A stretch of DNA of 64,000 bases from Ehretia macrophylla (taxonomy: Eukaryota > Streptophyta > Magnoliopsida > Boraginales > Ehretiaceae). This document shows, in pieces, positions 11,160-24,600 of the stretch. Positions within the stretch are counted from its first letter, which is position 1. Each line of letters starts with the position of its first letter. The translations under genes were made by a program, and so were the position numbers. The stretch lies in contig CM075783.1 in assembly GCA_037974665.1 (NCBI GenBank), forward strand, positions 42,927,818-42,991,817. The letters run 5' to 3'. Below the pieces are notes generated by a model. That model was not told the origin of the DNA, did no database searches, and saw only the letters and a program-made list of their open reading frames with translations.

Positions 11160-14071
11160 TCAACAACTTTTACCCTTCCTACAGTTAAGTACACCTGCAC
11201 CACTGGTTAGTGAGCTGATGAGTGAAGATGGTCTTGCACTTAGGCTTGATGCTTTTGCATAACTAGAAGATGATCCAGCCCCAGACCTAGTGAAAAATGC
11301 ACCATTCAGCATTAAGTCTCCTTCTGACCTCCAATTCCATTTCCTCCATTGGCTTTCTGGTGCATCCTCATGTTTGGTAACCTTAGAAAAACAATGACTT
11401 CATAAGTTCAGTCCAGTGTACACAAAACTCTCTTTATGTGCAGGATTCGAGAAAGGGTCGGTCTCATTTTGCATAGTATAGTTTTCACAAGTAATTTAAT
11501 GCTCCTTATTCATCTTTAGCAGTCATCTTAAAGTTGGTTGGACAAAGACTCTAGTTCAATTAATGATACAAGTCTGTTGGAGATGCGAGATTAGCATTCA
11601 ATAACTATTTGTTACATGCAAGAATTAAGATTCCCTAAAACATAATAACGTTATAGAGATATTAATGATGGTAAAGTGATAATTCAGTTATTTATGCTTC
11701 ATACTCGACGGCCTAAATTATGTTATCATAACTGTATCCTTACTTCACTACCTTTGGAATAATGTTAGGATTCAAATCATGTAGCTAGTATCAAATGCTC
11801 GACTCGGGGTTTAGCTTATTAAACATTATGGTGAAAGAATCTTATTATTACCTCTTTGCTGAACCTATTATCAGGAGCAAGAAATCTGTTTCCTTGGCTG
11901 TTGATGGTAGGAGCGGCACTGCCTCCAATTGCATACATTTCCCAGTGAGTGTAGTCATTGTTCACTACATGAAAATATCCATGTCTACATCTGCAAAATT
12001 TGAAAAGAAAAAAGAACATATGCAGCAGGCGTCAATGAATGAACCACAACATATACTTCGATAACAAGTAAATTCTGCAAATTATGGACCCTGCAAGTAT
12101 TGTAACTACTGAACTCAATCACTTGTTACCATTACTCTTTTGTTTCTAGAAGGAAACAGTTGGAAACTTGAGAGGGTCGTTGATTGTTGCGTCTGAATGG
12201 AATTCCTTTTTGAGGATATTTCTATGAGATATATGGCTCCTTTTGTTTTTTATTCTAGCTGCTTTCGAGACCAATTGGATACAAATAGATGCAAATTCTG
12301 ACGTTTACCTCCTAAAGTGCCGAGGCAAAATATTTCACTAAAAAAAGGTAGTGACACTCACTAAGCAAAACTTCCATGACAAATTGGGAGAATCGGACTT
12401 TGGCATGCTCTCTCCCTGGAAAATTGGGGTCTGAATACCTGGACTTCGGGTTAAAAGACTGATTATCCTTAGCAGGGGACGAGACTAGGAGACCGGGATA
12501 CCTAGATAGAAGGAGGGGTCCCCTCTTAGCCCAGTGCTTGAAAGTCTGCTTTCTAGATTTCGTCGTAAACTTAATTGGTTACTTCAATTATTTAAAATAA
12601 TAATTTAAACCGTACTCAAAAGTACGAGATTTCTCATTTTTATAAGAACTTTTGTACTATAGACTTGAAAGATAAAAAACACGAAATAAAGATAGCAATC
12701 AATACAAACTATTATTAACACAGAACCATGCTACTCTAACTATCAGAAAGTTCATATTTACCTGGGCATCCTCTGTACAAGCCCTTCACCAAAATGGTTG
12801 AAAGCTATGGTGATTTGCATATTCTTGTCTCTAGTGTATCCATCACTGTGCCCCAAGAGCATCACCTTGTTATGGTGAGTCAAGTAGTTATTAGAGATTG
12901 TAATGGCTGTAGATCCATGAATGGCATCAATCAATCCATCCCGACAATTTGAAAACGAGCAATGATCCACCCAGACATGGCTTCCTCCAAAGATAGAAAC
13001 TCCATCACCATCTGAGACCGTTCTCCATCCGTAATGCTCGGGCGAGTCGCGAACATACGCGTTCCCCCCTTGTTTGCAATCGTGTATATTTACTCCATGG
13101 ATGATAATATTCGTCACGAATTGGATTGTAATGCAGGGTCCTCCTGCTATGTGAACACTCGCACCTCTACCATCAATGGTCTTGAACGAGTTCATCATGA
13201 GCTCTTGTTTGAGTTTGATCACCATATCGCGTGCAAAAATGATCCATAATGGTTCATTTTGGATTGCACCATATCTTAATGTGCCTGGTTTTGGATTTAC
13301 AGGATCATCACCATTGTTTGTGACAATATATATCTTGCCATCTCTGCCACCAATGGCATGCTTGCCAAATCCAATTGCACAATCTGCTAATTTTTGCCTG
13401 TTTTTTTCCCAGTTGGGATCACACCACCAGCAATCATCAATCGGATTTCCGGTTCCACAAGAAAGATATCCCAGATTTCTTCTTGTTGCATTCATGATTT
13501 TCCTGCCATGTTCAACCAAAGAAAAGTTAGCCATTGTCAAACTAGCATAATGCTACTATGTACGTAAGAAGGGAAGCATTGGTACAACGGTAAAGTTGTG
13601 ACTGTAAATAATAGCAGAACCATTCATGGGTTGATGGGGGTTGTACCCCGCACTGATCCCAAGAGTGAAGGTATTTTTAGAGTGAAAAATTAATTTAGCT
13701 TCAATTGAAAAAGTTATCCATATATTAGTACTATATTATGTATTTTTAGCTCCCATTGAATGATGATTTAGGATCAGCCTGACTGTGATAATCACTTGCA
13801 AAAATGCAAGGTAAAACTGTTTAGAATAGCATCTAAAGCAAGTCTGACAATTCCTCAAACCCCGCGAATAACAAGAGTTTCGTGCACCCGACTACCTTTT
13901 TAGTGCATACTACATATGTAGAATACTAATTATGGATGAACCAATTGAGTCAAGTATGCCATACTCATTAACTTCTTGTACTACTACTTCAGGGTCAGGA
14001 ACTGGTGAAGAGAATGTGAAGCTTGGAGCAATGCCAGCAAGAAGGATAAGAAGAAAAGTTTGTAGTGCCAT
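11160..14071 (-). CDS. Pectate lyase, secreted (polysaccharide lyase family 1)
   Basis: Four exons on the minus strand: 14071-13965, 13502-12762, 11990-11852, 11381-11160. They total 1209 nt (402 aa), and GT-AG junctions keep the frame. A hydrophobic signal peptide (about residues 1-20, [17 protein letters not shown]) directs secretion. Family motifs follow in order: [68 protein letters not shown] with DGLIDAI (calcium-binding and active-site region), [25 protein letters not shown] carrying the catalytic Arg, and [16 protein letters not shown]. The enzyme cleaves de-esterified homogalacturonan by calcium-dependent beta-elimination in the cell wall. Overall similarity is to the pollen-type plant enzymes, so a pollen role is inferred. 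The usual DDCWRC reads DDCWWC here. The ATG at 14071 is preferred over one at 14134 because it begins the signal peptide. Confidence 0.95.
13573..13760. repeat. SINE-like or dispersed-repeat remnant in pectate lyase intron 1
   Basis: TGGTACAACGGTAAAGTTGT resembles a tRNA-type box A region. It is followed by the TTTTTAG..TGAAAAATTAATTTAG block that recurs at 16.4, 31.0, 32.0 and 33.3 kb. No intact box B or poly(A) tail is visible. Confidence 0.35.
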
Positions 14072-14118
14072 ATTTGCTTGGTAAGAATGTGTAGGTTGCT
14101 GAAGAAAGCTGAGATTAA

Positions 14119-14126
14119 TATATATA
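14119..14126 (-). promoter_or_regulatory. TATA box of the pectate lyase gene
   Basis: TATATATA on the minus strand lies 48 bp upstream of the start codon, implying a very short leader. Confidence 0.45.
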
Positions 14127-14134
14127 GTGATCAA

Positions 14135-15597
14135 GTTGAGATTATTGAACTAATTAAACTAAACATTTGGGTCCCATCATCTACATGATTTTCATTCCCA
14201 ATGTAGTTGTTGCAGATGTGGATCATTAAGCATGATTAGAAAATGCCTGTTGGAGTAGCAATGTTCTCTTCCCCACACAAAGATGCATTATGAGCACTTG
14301 TAATATTTGAAAAAAGAGGGGGTCTCAGCGCAGTTGTCTGATAATTCAGGGGATGCTAGTGTAATTATCTCTTTATTCTTTTTTGTTTTCTTTGGTAGGC
14401 TAAATGCATAGTTTGAATAATAAGTTATTTCTTAACTATTCTATCCAACTTTTCAGTGCAAAAAAATTATATTTACTGATCACTTTGTCTTGATATATAT
14501 TCCACTGAAATTGGAGCACCTTTTAGGGAATTGATCCTTCCACAATATAAATTATTTTATAACATTATAAGGGAGTTTTAACTCTTTGATTATTTATTTA
14601 AATAGTAATGAAGTGACGAAAATATGAGTTTGTGGCACTTAAGGCCCTTGTTACTAGTCTACTTTATGGTTTAATTCAGATAACTCGATAGAAACGTAGT
14701 TCAAAATTCTTTGCGAACTTAAAACGGCTTAATATGTGCAAAAGAAAACAATTATAGATGTCACCCAACTTTTTATCATTAAAACTTCACTTCATAATTC
14801 ACTTATTTGTAACAATTCAATGACGTGACCTTGGCAATATAAGAGGTCTTTTATTTATTTTGTAGAGATATTTTTAAAATAACAATGATTGAAAAATTAA
14901 AAACACGTCATTGTAACATGTAAGAATATAATATAGAAAATCAATGATACGTAATGGTATTACAAGGAGTTGCTGGTAAACCGTTTTAGATCTTTTTTCT
15001 TATTTTGTTTATTGACCTAAAAATAGATAATGCTGCGAAAAGGAATTAAATACAAAATTTTTGAATAATTTAAATTGACTTATTAATTTTTTTAATAATT
15101 AAAAAAATTTACACGTATAAATTTTTTTAATGTCAATCCGGACGTATAGAGTTGACATGCTATTTAACCGTCATAACCACCAAACTGACCGACGGAAGCT
15201 TTGCAATCTATGCGTGTAGTGACGTGGTGGGAATGCAATGAGCTTTTTGCTGTGCTTCCACATGATTGAGCCGCACATGAGCACCGTAGGGTCCGTACTA
15301 TCCAAAAATTCGATGATGTGACGGCGTTTTAGTTTTGGGTTTGGGGAACAGACACACGTTCTTCCATGTGGGTGTTGTTCCCTTTTAGATTCTCTTCCAC
15401 ATTGGCCATTTTTTTTGTTAGACGATCACCGAAACAAGGAATTTAAAATTATAATAAGTTGTTATTTAATCTTTTTATTTAATTTTTAGTTGTTGTTTTT
15501 ATCTTTAAAAAAAAAAAATATATATATATATATATAACGGGACATACCTTTTAAGAAAGTTTTTAGATCTCATTTTAAGAATATCAAATTCGAAACA
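14135..15597. other. Intergenic, promoter side of the pectate lyase
   Basis: AT-rich. No gene or recognisable transposon was found. An A run followed by (TA)n lies at 15507-15536. Confidence 0.5.
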
Positions 15598-16216
15598 TAA
15601 AATAGATGTATACATTGTTAACCCAATTTTCTGGTAGTTGGCTATATATACTCATCTTTGCAATCTAATCTACAAATAAGGCTCCGTTTGTTTGCTGTAA
15701 AATATTTTACCGGAAAATATTTTCTGGATTTTACGGTGTTTGGTAACACTGAAAAATTGGTCAACCGTAAAATGTTTTTCAGTCAAAAATTGCGGTTGCT
15801 TTTTCTTAATTTTACGGTGTTTGATAACACAGAAAAATTGGTCAACCGTAAAATATTTTCCGGTCAACAATTGCGGCTAGTACAAAATTATGTAAACTGT
15901 TTTCATGTCCTTTGGGATAAGAAAATATTTTACCGAACTTACGATACATCTAAACACCAGAAAATATTTTTCAGTATTCTATTTTTCAGTAAAATATTTT
16001 ACATCAATAAGTTATTTTACGACAAACAAACAGAGCCATGTAAAATATTTTATTTTTCAGGAAAACACTTTCTACGGAAAATATTTTACACAAGCAAGTT
16101 ATTTTACGGCAAACAAACGGAGCCTAAAATAGATGTAAGATGAGATGGGACATTGTTAACCCAGTTTTCGATTAATTGGCTACATCTACTTATCTTTGTA
16201 ACCCAATTTGCACATA
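15598..16216. repeat. Pair of about 80-90 bp direct repeats flanking a MITE
   Basis: The left copy (15598-15678) and right copy (about 16126-16216) share AAAATAGATGTA, ACATTGTTAACCCA, TTGGCTA.AT.TACT and ATCTTTG in the same order. The inverted-repeat element fills the space between them exactly. They are too long for a transposase target duplication, so this is an older host duplication or a composite repeat. Confidence 0.65.
15679..16125. mobile_element. Foldback MITE, about 447 bp, hAT-like termini
   Basis: It begins AGGCTCCGTTTGTTTGC and ends with the reverse complement GCAAACAAACGGAGCCT. The subterminal sequence is also inverted (many TAAAATATTTTAC palindromes). The left half holds an internal duplication (TTTTACGGTGTTTG..AACAC.GAAAAATTGGTCAACCGTAAAAT, twice). 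No transposase is encoded, and the long ORFs through it follow from the repeat. No exact 8-bp target duplication is visible. A partial relative is at 59722-59903. Confidence 0.8.
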
Positions 16217-17977
16217 GATTAGCGGTTTTTTAATAAGGTACAAGCTAATGGATGGGTCTAAGGCCAAAAAACCTCTAATCAGCGACAGATATACTAAAGG
16301 ACCAACGGGACTGCAATCCTCACTAACTCTAAGAATAAAGTTATTAAGAAGTAAGTTAAGAGTATATATAATTTTAGGTATTTTTAGACTGAAAAATTAA
16401 TTCACTTCCTACTGAAAAAAAATTACATATAAATAAATTTTAAATAATATACTTTTAATTTTTATTAAATAAAAATTTTGAATATGTCTCTGTCTCTAAT
16501 CTCATGCTTAAATGGTTGTTGAATAGCTTGATTTTGCTATACGGAGAAGGGCTTCAATTATTTTTGTTGTGATTATAAACTAACACTTTCTGTCAATTGT
16601 CAACATACTGAACCTCTGGACAGATGTCTTTCTGGATAAACATTGCCCACACATCTCAAATCATTTGTAACCAATGAATTACAAGAAATGAAATATAATG
16701 GTCATGTTGGCCAATGATTACCAACATAATATACCCCTCTCCATGTGCAATTTATGTGGAATTGCATTATTCTAGCTAATCATTTATGTGCATTTTCTTG
16801 GTTTACTTTGCAGCAGTACTTAACTAGTCAACATAGCCATTCACAAGCTAAACGTATAACAAATTGAGTTATTCGATAATTTAAATAACTTGTCTTTCAT
16901 TGAGTTAATCTTATAATTTTTTCTTAAAACGTATAGGATGATGACCGTAATTAGAAGCGAAGCCGAGAATTATATATTAAAAGGGCCAAGATTTAATTAA
17001 AAAAAAAAAAGAAGAAGAAGAAAAATAGAGAAATTTGAATAAGAAGTCGGACAATTAGGAAAAGTGAAAAAAAAAAATAGAAGTAACCATAGCATTTTTT
17101 TTTTTTTTAAGAATATTACACATGTTAAAAATAAAATTTGGAGGCATGGAGGGGCCGAAGAAACGCCTCTATCCCTATCCATAATATCGCTGGCGTTGGT
17201 TGACTTTGTAGATTATAATGTACATATTTTGCAATGATGAAAAAGAAAAAAAGAAAACTAGTGAACATATATAGTCAGTTAATCATAAAAAAACATAGCA
17301 GGAGAATAAACTATATTGTACTTACCAATGTACCCTTCTTTTTCAACTATGGAGTATGCATAAGTTCTTGTGTAGCTTGGCACATGATGTGACCTCTTGA
17401 GCTTAACAAAGCTAACAAGTTGAAGTTCTTAACGAAAACATTAAACATGTATATTGAAACATGTTATACATATTGTCGGACTTGAATCTCTTTATATCGT
17501 GATAACATTATAAGAGGAATTCAATAATAGTGAATTGTTTATGCAATTACAATGAAATGATCCAGATAGTTCATTATCATTAAAAAAATTCTCACAATAC
17601 TATAATATTATGACATAAATCAATAGTCTCCGGCTACTTCAAGAGTAATTTGTAGCCCACACCAAAGTATTTCAACCAACATAGTGCATGCCAATTGCTG
17701 ACTATTTGTGCACTCTATGTTTAAAGACTTTGAAATGTACATTTATGATAGCCATGTTACTTGCAGATGATGCATGGTTAGTGGGGGAGTCCACTACTAA
17801 TCACAATTCATAGAGTTGACATATATTTGTGAACACAGAATGGTGATCACTGCATGTATTGCCGTGGCTTTTTCTATTGTGAAGGCATACATCAATTTTT
17901 TTTCATTTTTTTTTTTAGGCATAACATCTTAATTCCGATGTTCCCTTTCTAACTTTTATGCACGGGGTTTGAAAAAG
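16217..17977. other. Intergenic DNA with dispersed repeats
   Basis: No gene recognised. Around 16375-16500 and 16958-17165 are degenerate copies of the dispersed repeat family described at 31923-32126; the second ends in a GGCCCC-type segment. The rest is AT-rich. Confidence 0.45.
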
Positions 17978-18060
17978 AGGATCTCAGCCTAATAGTAAAA
18001 TTGTTATCTTGTGACCTAGAGATCATGGGTTCAAATTTTGATAATAGTTTGTTTCAAAAT
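17978..18060 (+). mobile_element. tRNA-derived SINE head, Au-SINE-like
   Basis: GATCTCAGCCTAATAGTAAA resembles a box A region, and GTGACCTAGAGATCATGGGTTCAAATTT resembles the conserved body with box B, about 30 bp apart. The next bases (GATAATAGTTTGTTTCAAAATGC) also parallel the Au-SINE body, after which similarity fades. This looks like a diverged, 3'-truncated copy. Confidence 0.55.
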
Positions 18061-20170
18061 GCAAAGTGCTCGAAGTGCGTTTAATTATTCCGTGAACTCC
18101 GCACATTATGAGAATCGTGCACCTAACTATCTTCATGCTCAAACTCCACACATTATGAGAATCATGCACCAGACTTCCTTCATGCTTCCAAATGCACATT
18201 GTTCATCTCAATTTAAGGATCTGTTGGAGTGGAAGATCCAAAAAGAACAAGATATTGGGCTTCAATTGATCATAACCCTAAAATTGTTTTTCATAAGAAC
18301 CCAATAGAACCAAGGGTCCTCTGGAACAAATAGTCAAAAATCCTAACAAAATCAAATACGCTCTTGAAAATTCCAAAGGTTGCAGATGTTTGCAAAAGTA
18401 TAGCAAAACATTAAGCTACCATTAGATAACAAAATCATGCAACAAACCATGCCAGAGCATAGCTTAAGATGTTAATAACAAGCCATAATTCAGGACCTTG
18501 GAATGTTTATCTAGTTTTTGCACTACTCTTCAGTCCGGTCAATTGGAATTTGACTGTGAGAAAAGAGGTGGCTTCACGGGCATGTGGAGTCTACACCCAC
18601 GTCAGGTTTGAACTGAAGAGGTTACCCTAATTTATTATGCTACCAATAGCCATGCCAAAAACTGCAACAAATCTTGAAATTGTCAATATTTACGAGAAAA
18701 TTTGGATAAACTTAAAATTTAGTTAAGAATTCATAGTACAAAATGGATTTAACCTGATAATTTTATTATCTAGCCAGACACTCTCGTATTCAATTTTTGA
18801 ATCTACTTACAAGCCCAAAATCTTTGATTCATGACCACTTTGGGCAAATTCAGGACCACTTTGGTTTTGATTATGGAACTATTTTCAGTTTAATTGAATC
18901 ATAAATTACGATTCTTACATGGACATACTTATGCAAATATGTTGTCTAAATAATAAAATCGATCCTTTACCACATACAATTAATTTTTGAAAGTTCACAG
19001 CGACAGATGCTAACAAGGCTCCTAAATGACCGATCAGTAGGCCTATTTATTTATTTATTTTTCCCCAATCTATCCTCTGCTTATTCCTCTCTTCTAAAAA
19101 TTCTCTCTTCTCTCCTAGCGACTTTTGACTCGTGTCTATGGCTAATTTCTAAGACCATTCCCATTCATGCATTCTCTCATCCGACGATCTATCAAAGCCG
19201 CCTGATAACATCTATTTTTCTGAATTAATAATCATGTACAAGAATCCAAGTCCACTAGAACCTCACTATGCCATGGAGTTTTACTTTTTTAGTTAATCAT
19301 TTGACGTTTAGCTGCCTTCTATGTTTATACAAGTGATGAAGGAAAACAAAAAACAAAAAAATGTTTAAGAGTGTTACTTGCATTTGAAGATAGGAATAGA
19401 AGCTCCAAAGTGAAGGTAAGGAGGTGAATTAAGTAGGATTTAAATAGCACAATTTGGTGTACAAAATTTTTACTACGTATAAAATTGGAAAAATATTCGA
19501 GCCTTTGTGTCCAATACATGCAGTTTTACCCCGCTTCCCTTTTTCTTCCATTTCCTTGTTGCAAAAAGATGCAAGGACCCTTGTTAGTTGAGTAAAATTA
19601 TTGACCTGTTATAATAAAAAATTTTGAGTGATTCTATTAGGATTACAGAAATCATAGTCTTTTTTTTGTTAGTTTCTGATTGTGAATTTTCTTTCAGCTC
19701 GAAATTGGCATTAGGACTAGGCGCATATTCCAAAAATAAAGAATCTCCCCAATTGACTTGACTTCCTGAGTGCACGTAGACTTCCTATAACTAACATGTG
19801 TCCAGTCTAGCGGAAACGCGCAACCCAAACGAACGTGAACTGATATACAGAATCCCCCGCTAGCCATCGGGGATCGAGTCTTAAGGCCATGATCACGAAA
19901 TCATGATTTCAACTTCCATTGTACCCAAAAAAACAAAAACAAAAAAGATAGTGAAGTAATTCTAATTCAAAGCTGCTTTTGGTGCTTGAAATGGTTGAGG
20001 CATTTCATTTCAAGAACATAACTTGTTAAATCAACCTAAAATATGTACAAAATATCAACTTCTTGAGAGGTTAATTTTGCAGCAGCCCCTACAACCTAGA
20101 ATTTGAAATGATCCTTTGTGTTTCTATTTACAGAAAAGACATGAACATGAACACTAATCAGTTATGACGA
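18061..20170. other. Intergenic spacer
   Basis: AT-rich. No gene recognised. The right end probably contains the RCC1 gene's 3' UTR. Confidence 0.5.
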
Positions 20171-20227
20171 TCGATAACTTAAAAGAAAATGCAGCTGGGA
20201 ATTATAGAACAAGATGGCAATGAATGG

Positions 20228-23204
20228 TTAACTGAGATCAACATCAACGCGTTCAGGTGTCGCTTTTTCTGTTTGGTTAGCGTCGAGCTCAACTCCCAGC
20301 TGTCCTTTGTCGCCGGCACCAAATGCGTATAGCTTACCGGATTCAGTAAGAGCAAAGGTGTGGGCGTTCCAGTATATAGAATTAGTTAGACTAATCTGAA
20401 CCACCCTCTCATTCAACTGCCTCAGCGATGTTACCATCTCAGGGCTCAGAACATTTGTATTCCTAATTTCCTGAATAGGAAGAAACACAACATGCATCAG
20501 TCATTGCGACATAAAAAGCAAAATAGTGACAGATGAGAGGATCTTAAGCTAAGTAGTAACATAGCCGAAACTTCATGCGAATAATTCAGTTAATCCAAAA
20601 GCCGAGAAAATAACATAGACATGCAGGTGTGCACATCCATATGCCCAGAAGCACTAGAAATGAAGCAAGAAACCGAACTACAGGGATGAAATGATCTGAC
20701 ATCCATAATACTTCCTCTTAACCTTCCTCGAGAACCCCAACGACTAATTTACATGTCTATATGGATAAAAGCAGAAACAGTGATAAGGAAGCAATATCTG
20801 TTTATACTTGAGTCGTGTTTCTACTACTACCAATTCATGCATAGATCTCCCAGCAAAGAAGAATTCAAATATCATTAGAATTATCAATCATTTGAGTGAA
20901 AGAATTTATTAAGTTGACAAGTTAACAAAAACGCGAGTACAAACATTAAAATATGTAATAAAACAGCACAACATATTGCAACAGGACTGGCATAAACAAC
21001 ACAAGATCAAGTTATCAAAGCTTAATTACAAATAAGTAGCATACAGACATCAAAAAGGAAAAACCAAACACAAGTAGCATACGGAAGATCGTTAAATAAT
21101 CGCGGAAGTGAGACAGCACGTAACCATGAAGCCAAGCAAATGATTACTTCATAATTGAGATAAAACGTAACAAATAGCATGGATTAGAAAAGTAAAGGAG
21201 AAAAATAGACCTGCCCATCAGCAGCCCCAGCGTTATGTCCAAGGCTCGATGATTCTCCACATCCAAATGAATATACATCACCGTCCTCAGAAACCACAAA
21301 GGTTGTATAATCCCCTGTAGCAACATTGACAGCTTTAACATTGCTCAGAGCTTCAACAACCTTAGGAACTGATTCACAATCCTCATTGCCATGACCTAAG
21401 CACCCGTAACGCCCCCAACCCCACGTGCAAACCCTTCCATCCTTTCCTACAACTGCAGCATGCCAAGCACCAGCTGCAACCACAACTGGCTGAACATTCA
21501 ACGTCTGGAACTGTTCAATTAACCTCGGGTACTTCTCATCAGTTTTGGTACCATGTCCAAGCTTTCCACCCAAACCACAACCAACAGAATATACTGACCT
21601 GAAGTGTTACCAAAAAAGAAGATGTGATTAGTCATTGAAAGAGAATCTATTGATGAGTTAACATATGGACCTTTACATGATTAGAAGTTGGATTCTGTAA
21701 AAGAATTTGCAACGATGGAGCCATCATGAATCAGGGAGAGAATATGGAAATTCAACTATAAAAGACATAAATATTATCGAACAACGAAAATGACAAAACA
21801 AGAGAACAAATAGAGTTACTTAAATGAATAATTTCCCATCTGCTAACCATGTATAAGTGACATGATCAATGTAAAAGTTACAAAAGAACACGACATGTTA
21901 GCAAGAAAATATTTCTTAGTAGAAAATTGATTTTCCAGTTCATCATTCTCTAAAAATACATTAGATAACAAGTTCCTGCAAGATGAAACAATTACGGCGT
22001 ATGATAAGCAAAATCACTTAATCTAAAATCCAAATAAAGGATGAAAGAACTGACATGCCAGTAGGTTGACAGGTCAAAGCGAGAAGATAGCAGTATCCAG
22101 CAGCAATTTGCACCACAGGTATGTTCTCAAGTGCCCCTAACAGTGGGCGGGGATCCAAATCATGTGGCTCTGTATGGTGGCCAAGTTTACTTTCATTTCC
22201 CCAAGAAAATGTGTAAACCCTTCCTTCTCTCGATAATACAGCCGTGAAGAAATTTCCAATTGCAGCTTGGACAACAAAGATGTCTTTCAAAGACTCAACC
22301 AGCTGTGGTGTAGTTACCATTTTGTTTCCTTGACCAACATACTCTGCTTCCCCAAAGGAATCCTTTCCGAAAGCATACACCTGGCCGCTATCACCAATCA
22401 GCAATGTCCGGCCAGCCCCAGCTGCTGCTTGAATTATACGAATACCTTGTAAAGCTCTGCAACAAAACAGATTCTATTAATTTATTCACCCAACTCAACC
22501 ATCTCTGTCTTTATATTCTTGCTTTTATAGCGTTAGGTCTACAAAAATAGTACACATTAGCAACCTAATTTGACGAGGCCGCCACTCTTCCTCTGTAGTC
22601 CCATGTCCTAGCTGTCCTGAGCTGTTAGACCCAAATGAGTAAACAACTCCCTTTGAAGTCACGGCAATACTATGACCTGGACCAGCTATAGCCTGAGACT
22701 TCTCCCTCCTGGTACATGCTTCTCCAGCAAGCAAGAATCTCAGGACCAGTTTCCAGGAGCCCCCACATCGTTGCTTCAGATTTTGTCGTTCTTCTTCTGT
22801 CATTGGCTTAAATATGGCTCTCTTATGACACATATCGAGTGCTGCAAGCTCTGATAAGGAGAGCTCATTATCGGGGGGGAAATCCGCAGGTTGCCTGAAG
22901 AAGGAACAAGTTGCCTGCAACACGACATTACAATTCAATCAGCAGCATCATCAATTCTAATATCAATTAAGAGCTTCATAATTCAAACCTCAAGCATTGC
23001 AAGATCCTGAGGATCCAAATTACATCCAGTAAGGACATGAAGGACAATAGAGGGATTCGCAGATAATGGGAACTCCCCAGGGCTCGTGTTTCCAAAGCAA
23101 TGTCGCTGTTGCCTTTGAAATGCTGGTGTAGGAGATGTAACAAGAGTAGCAATAGGTTGTTCAGGGACATTGTGGAATGAGGTTCCACTCATCGTAGCGT
23201 CCAT
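20228..23204 (-). CDS. RCC1-repeat (regulator of chromosome condensation-like) protein
   Basis: Five coding exons on the minus strand: 23204-22989, 22914-22565, 22456-22055, 21598-21211, 20470-20228. They total 1599 nt (532 aa) with GT-AG junctions. The N-terminal third has an F-box-like helix pattern (LTGCNLDPQDLAMLEATCSFF) and lacks RCC1 repeats. From about residue 150 there are seven RCC1-type blades: VYSFGSNSSGQLGHG, VYAFGKDSFGEAEYVG, VYTFSWGNESKLGH, GCGLGGKLGHG, TWGWGRYGCLGHG, VYSFGCGESSSLGH and LYAFGAGDKGQLG. They predict a seven-bladed propeller as in RCC1 and UVR8. The UVR8 tryptophan set is not evident, so I do not call it a UV-B receptor. No ATG precedes the chosen start in the same exon. 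An acceptor just before 23250 implies a 5' UTR intron, with the first leader exon probably near 24480-24560 (C/T-rich on the minus strand). The exact role is unknown. Confidence 0.9.
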
Positions 23205-23250
23205 GGGCACTGCTGCAGTGCCCACACAAGGCAAACAAGAACTATAACTA

Positions 23251-24600
23251 CTGAAAGCACCAACAATATGAACATATAAATTACCACATTATAATTCTGA
23301 GTGACTCAATTATGTTACGAAATCAAAAGATCCCACAATTGATGGCAAAAGCGCCATTAATATCAGGTATATACCTTTAACTATAAGCTGATCAGAGAAC
23401 TTCAAGTGTCAGACCTACAAGCATAACACAACATCATGACGACACATTTCCGATAAAAAACATAACTAAATCATGCAAAGAATCAACATCATTGAAAGCA
23501 AAAGTTAGAATTTGTAATACAATTATTCCTTTGTCCAGAGGATTAATATGATGTTCAACAACCAATAAAGTAATGCACTAGCAACTGCAGGCCTAAACAG
23601 CAGATTTACAAACAACTGAAACACACATCAAAATCGACACCAGGGGGCTGAGGATCAATAATTTCACGGACTTTGAATCATACTTGCACAAACTTGGCAA
23701 AAGCAGAGGCACAAAAACTTCAAGCCATCCACATCAAAAGGTTTAAAAATGGACAAGCAGAACAGCAATGACAATACTTCATAGACACAATCAAGCAACA
23801 AACCAAACACAGAGATAATGAGAAAAACCAAAAGCAAAGTAACTGTGGCATGAAGAATACCAATCCTTCCACAAAGCATATTCCACAACACAAAAGCAAC
23901 CCCAAAAGGGAAAGAATTTTTTCACACACCCAAAGAATCACACTTCCATTTACATGTATAAAACTGCAACAAAACATTGGTGCACGAAACTCTCGCTATA
24001 CACAAGTTCAGGGAAGACTCAGACCCACTTTCGATTAACATGTATCTCAAGGAACAATATCTACTTTCAAACAAAATCCACAGCACAAAGGTGTCAAAAG
24101 CATAATCAGAACCAACCCATGTAAAAAATTACTACAAATTTTCAACCTTTAACACAAATTCGAGATAAAAATTTGATCTTTATCATTTCTGAGATGTTTT
24201 AACACCATCTGATGAACCAGATGACTAAGTAAAATTCATCATGTGAAAAAGATATAAACTTCAGTAGAGTTCCATATGGCAACTGTCTTTTCATACTGTA
24301 CATTATGATCATCACAGATCAAGAAACAAAAACATTACATGCAAGTGAGGCTTCAGAATCATCAAAACCCATGTGAATCTTCTTATGAAATTCACCAAAA
24401 AAGTTAACAAATTGTGATCAAACAGAAGAGTGTGCAAGTGGGTATGTCATCAAAGGACTTTTTAGTTTTGTTCAGATGAAAAAGAGGAATTTTTATGGGA
24501 TTTTTTTTTTTTTTTTTGGGGGAAGAATTTTTTGAAGAGAGAGAAGAGAGAAATTTGCAGTCGTTTATATGATGTTTTTAGCTTTGTTTTCTATTATCTG
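23251..24600 (-). other. Probable 5' UTR intron and leader of the RCC1 gene
   Basis: A minus-strand acceptor (GCTTTCAG) lies just upstream of the first coding exon, and no ORF of interest fills this stretch. A CT-rich minus-strand segment at about 24500-24560 resembles a transcribed leader. The donor was not fixed. Confidence 0.4.

Noticed and set aside
13034-13550. Plus-strand ORFs of 71 and 124 codons in pectate lyase exon 2
   Set aside because: They are antisense to a well-supported exon and carry no domain signature.
15658-16143. 161-codon plus-strand ORF
   Set aside because: It spans the inverted-repeat MITE. The Lys/Phe-rich peptide arises from repeated AAATATTTT words.
21144-21341. 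65-codon minus-strand ORF in the RCC1 locus
   Set aside because: Alternative frame of exon 4 plus intron, with no RCC1 motif.
20228-23204. UVR8 photoreceptor identity for the RCC1-repeat gene
   Set aside because: The propeller repeats match the superfamily, but the long F-box-like N terminus and the lack of an evident UVR8 tryptophan motif argue against it.
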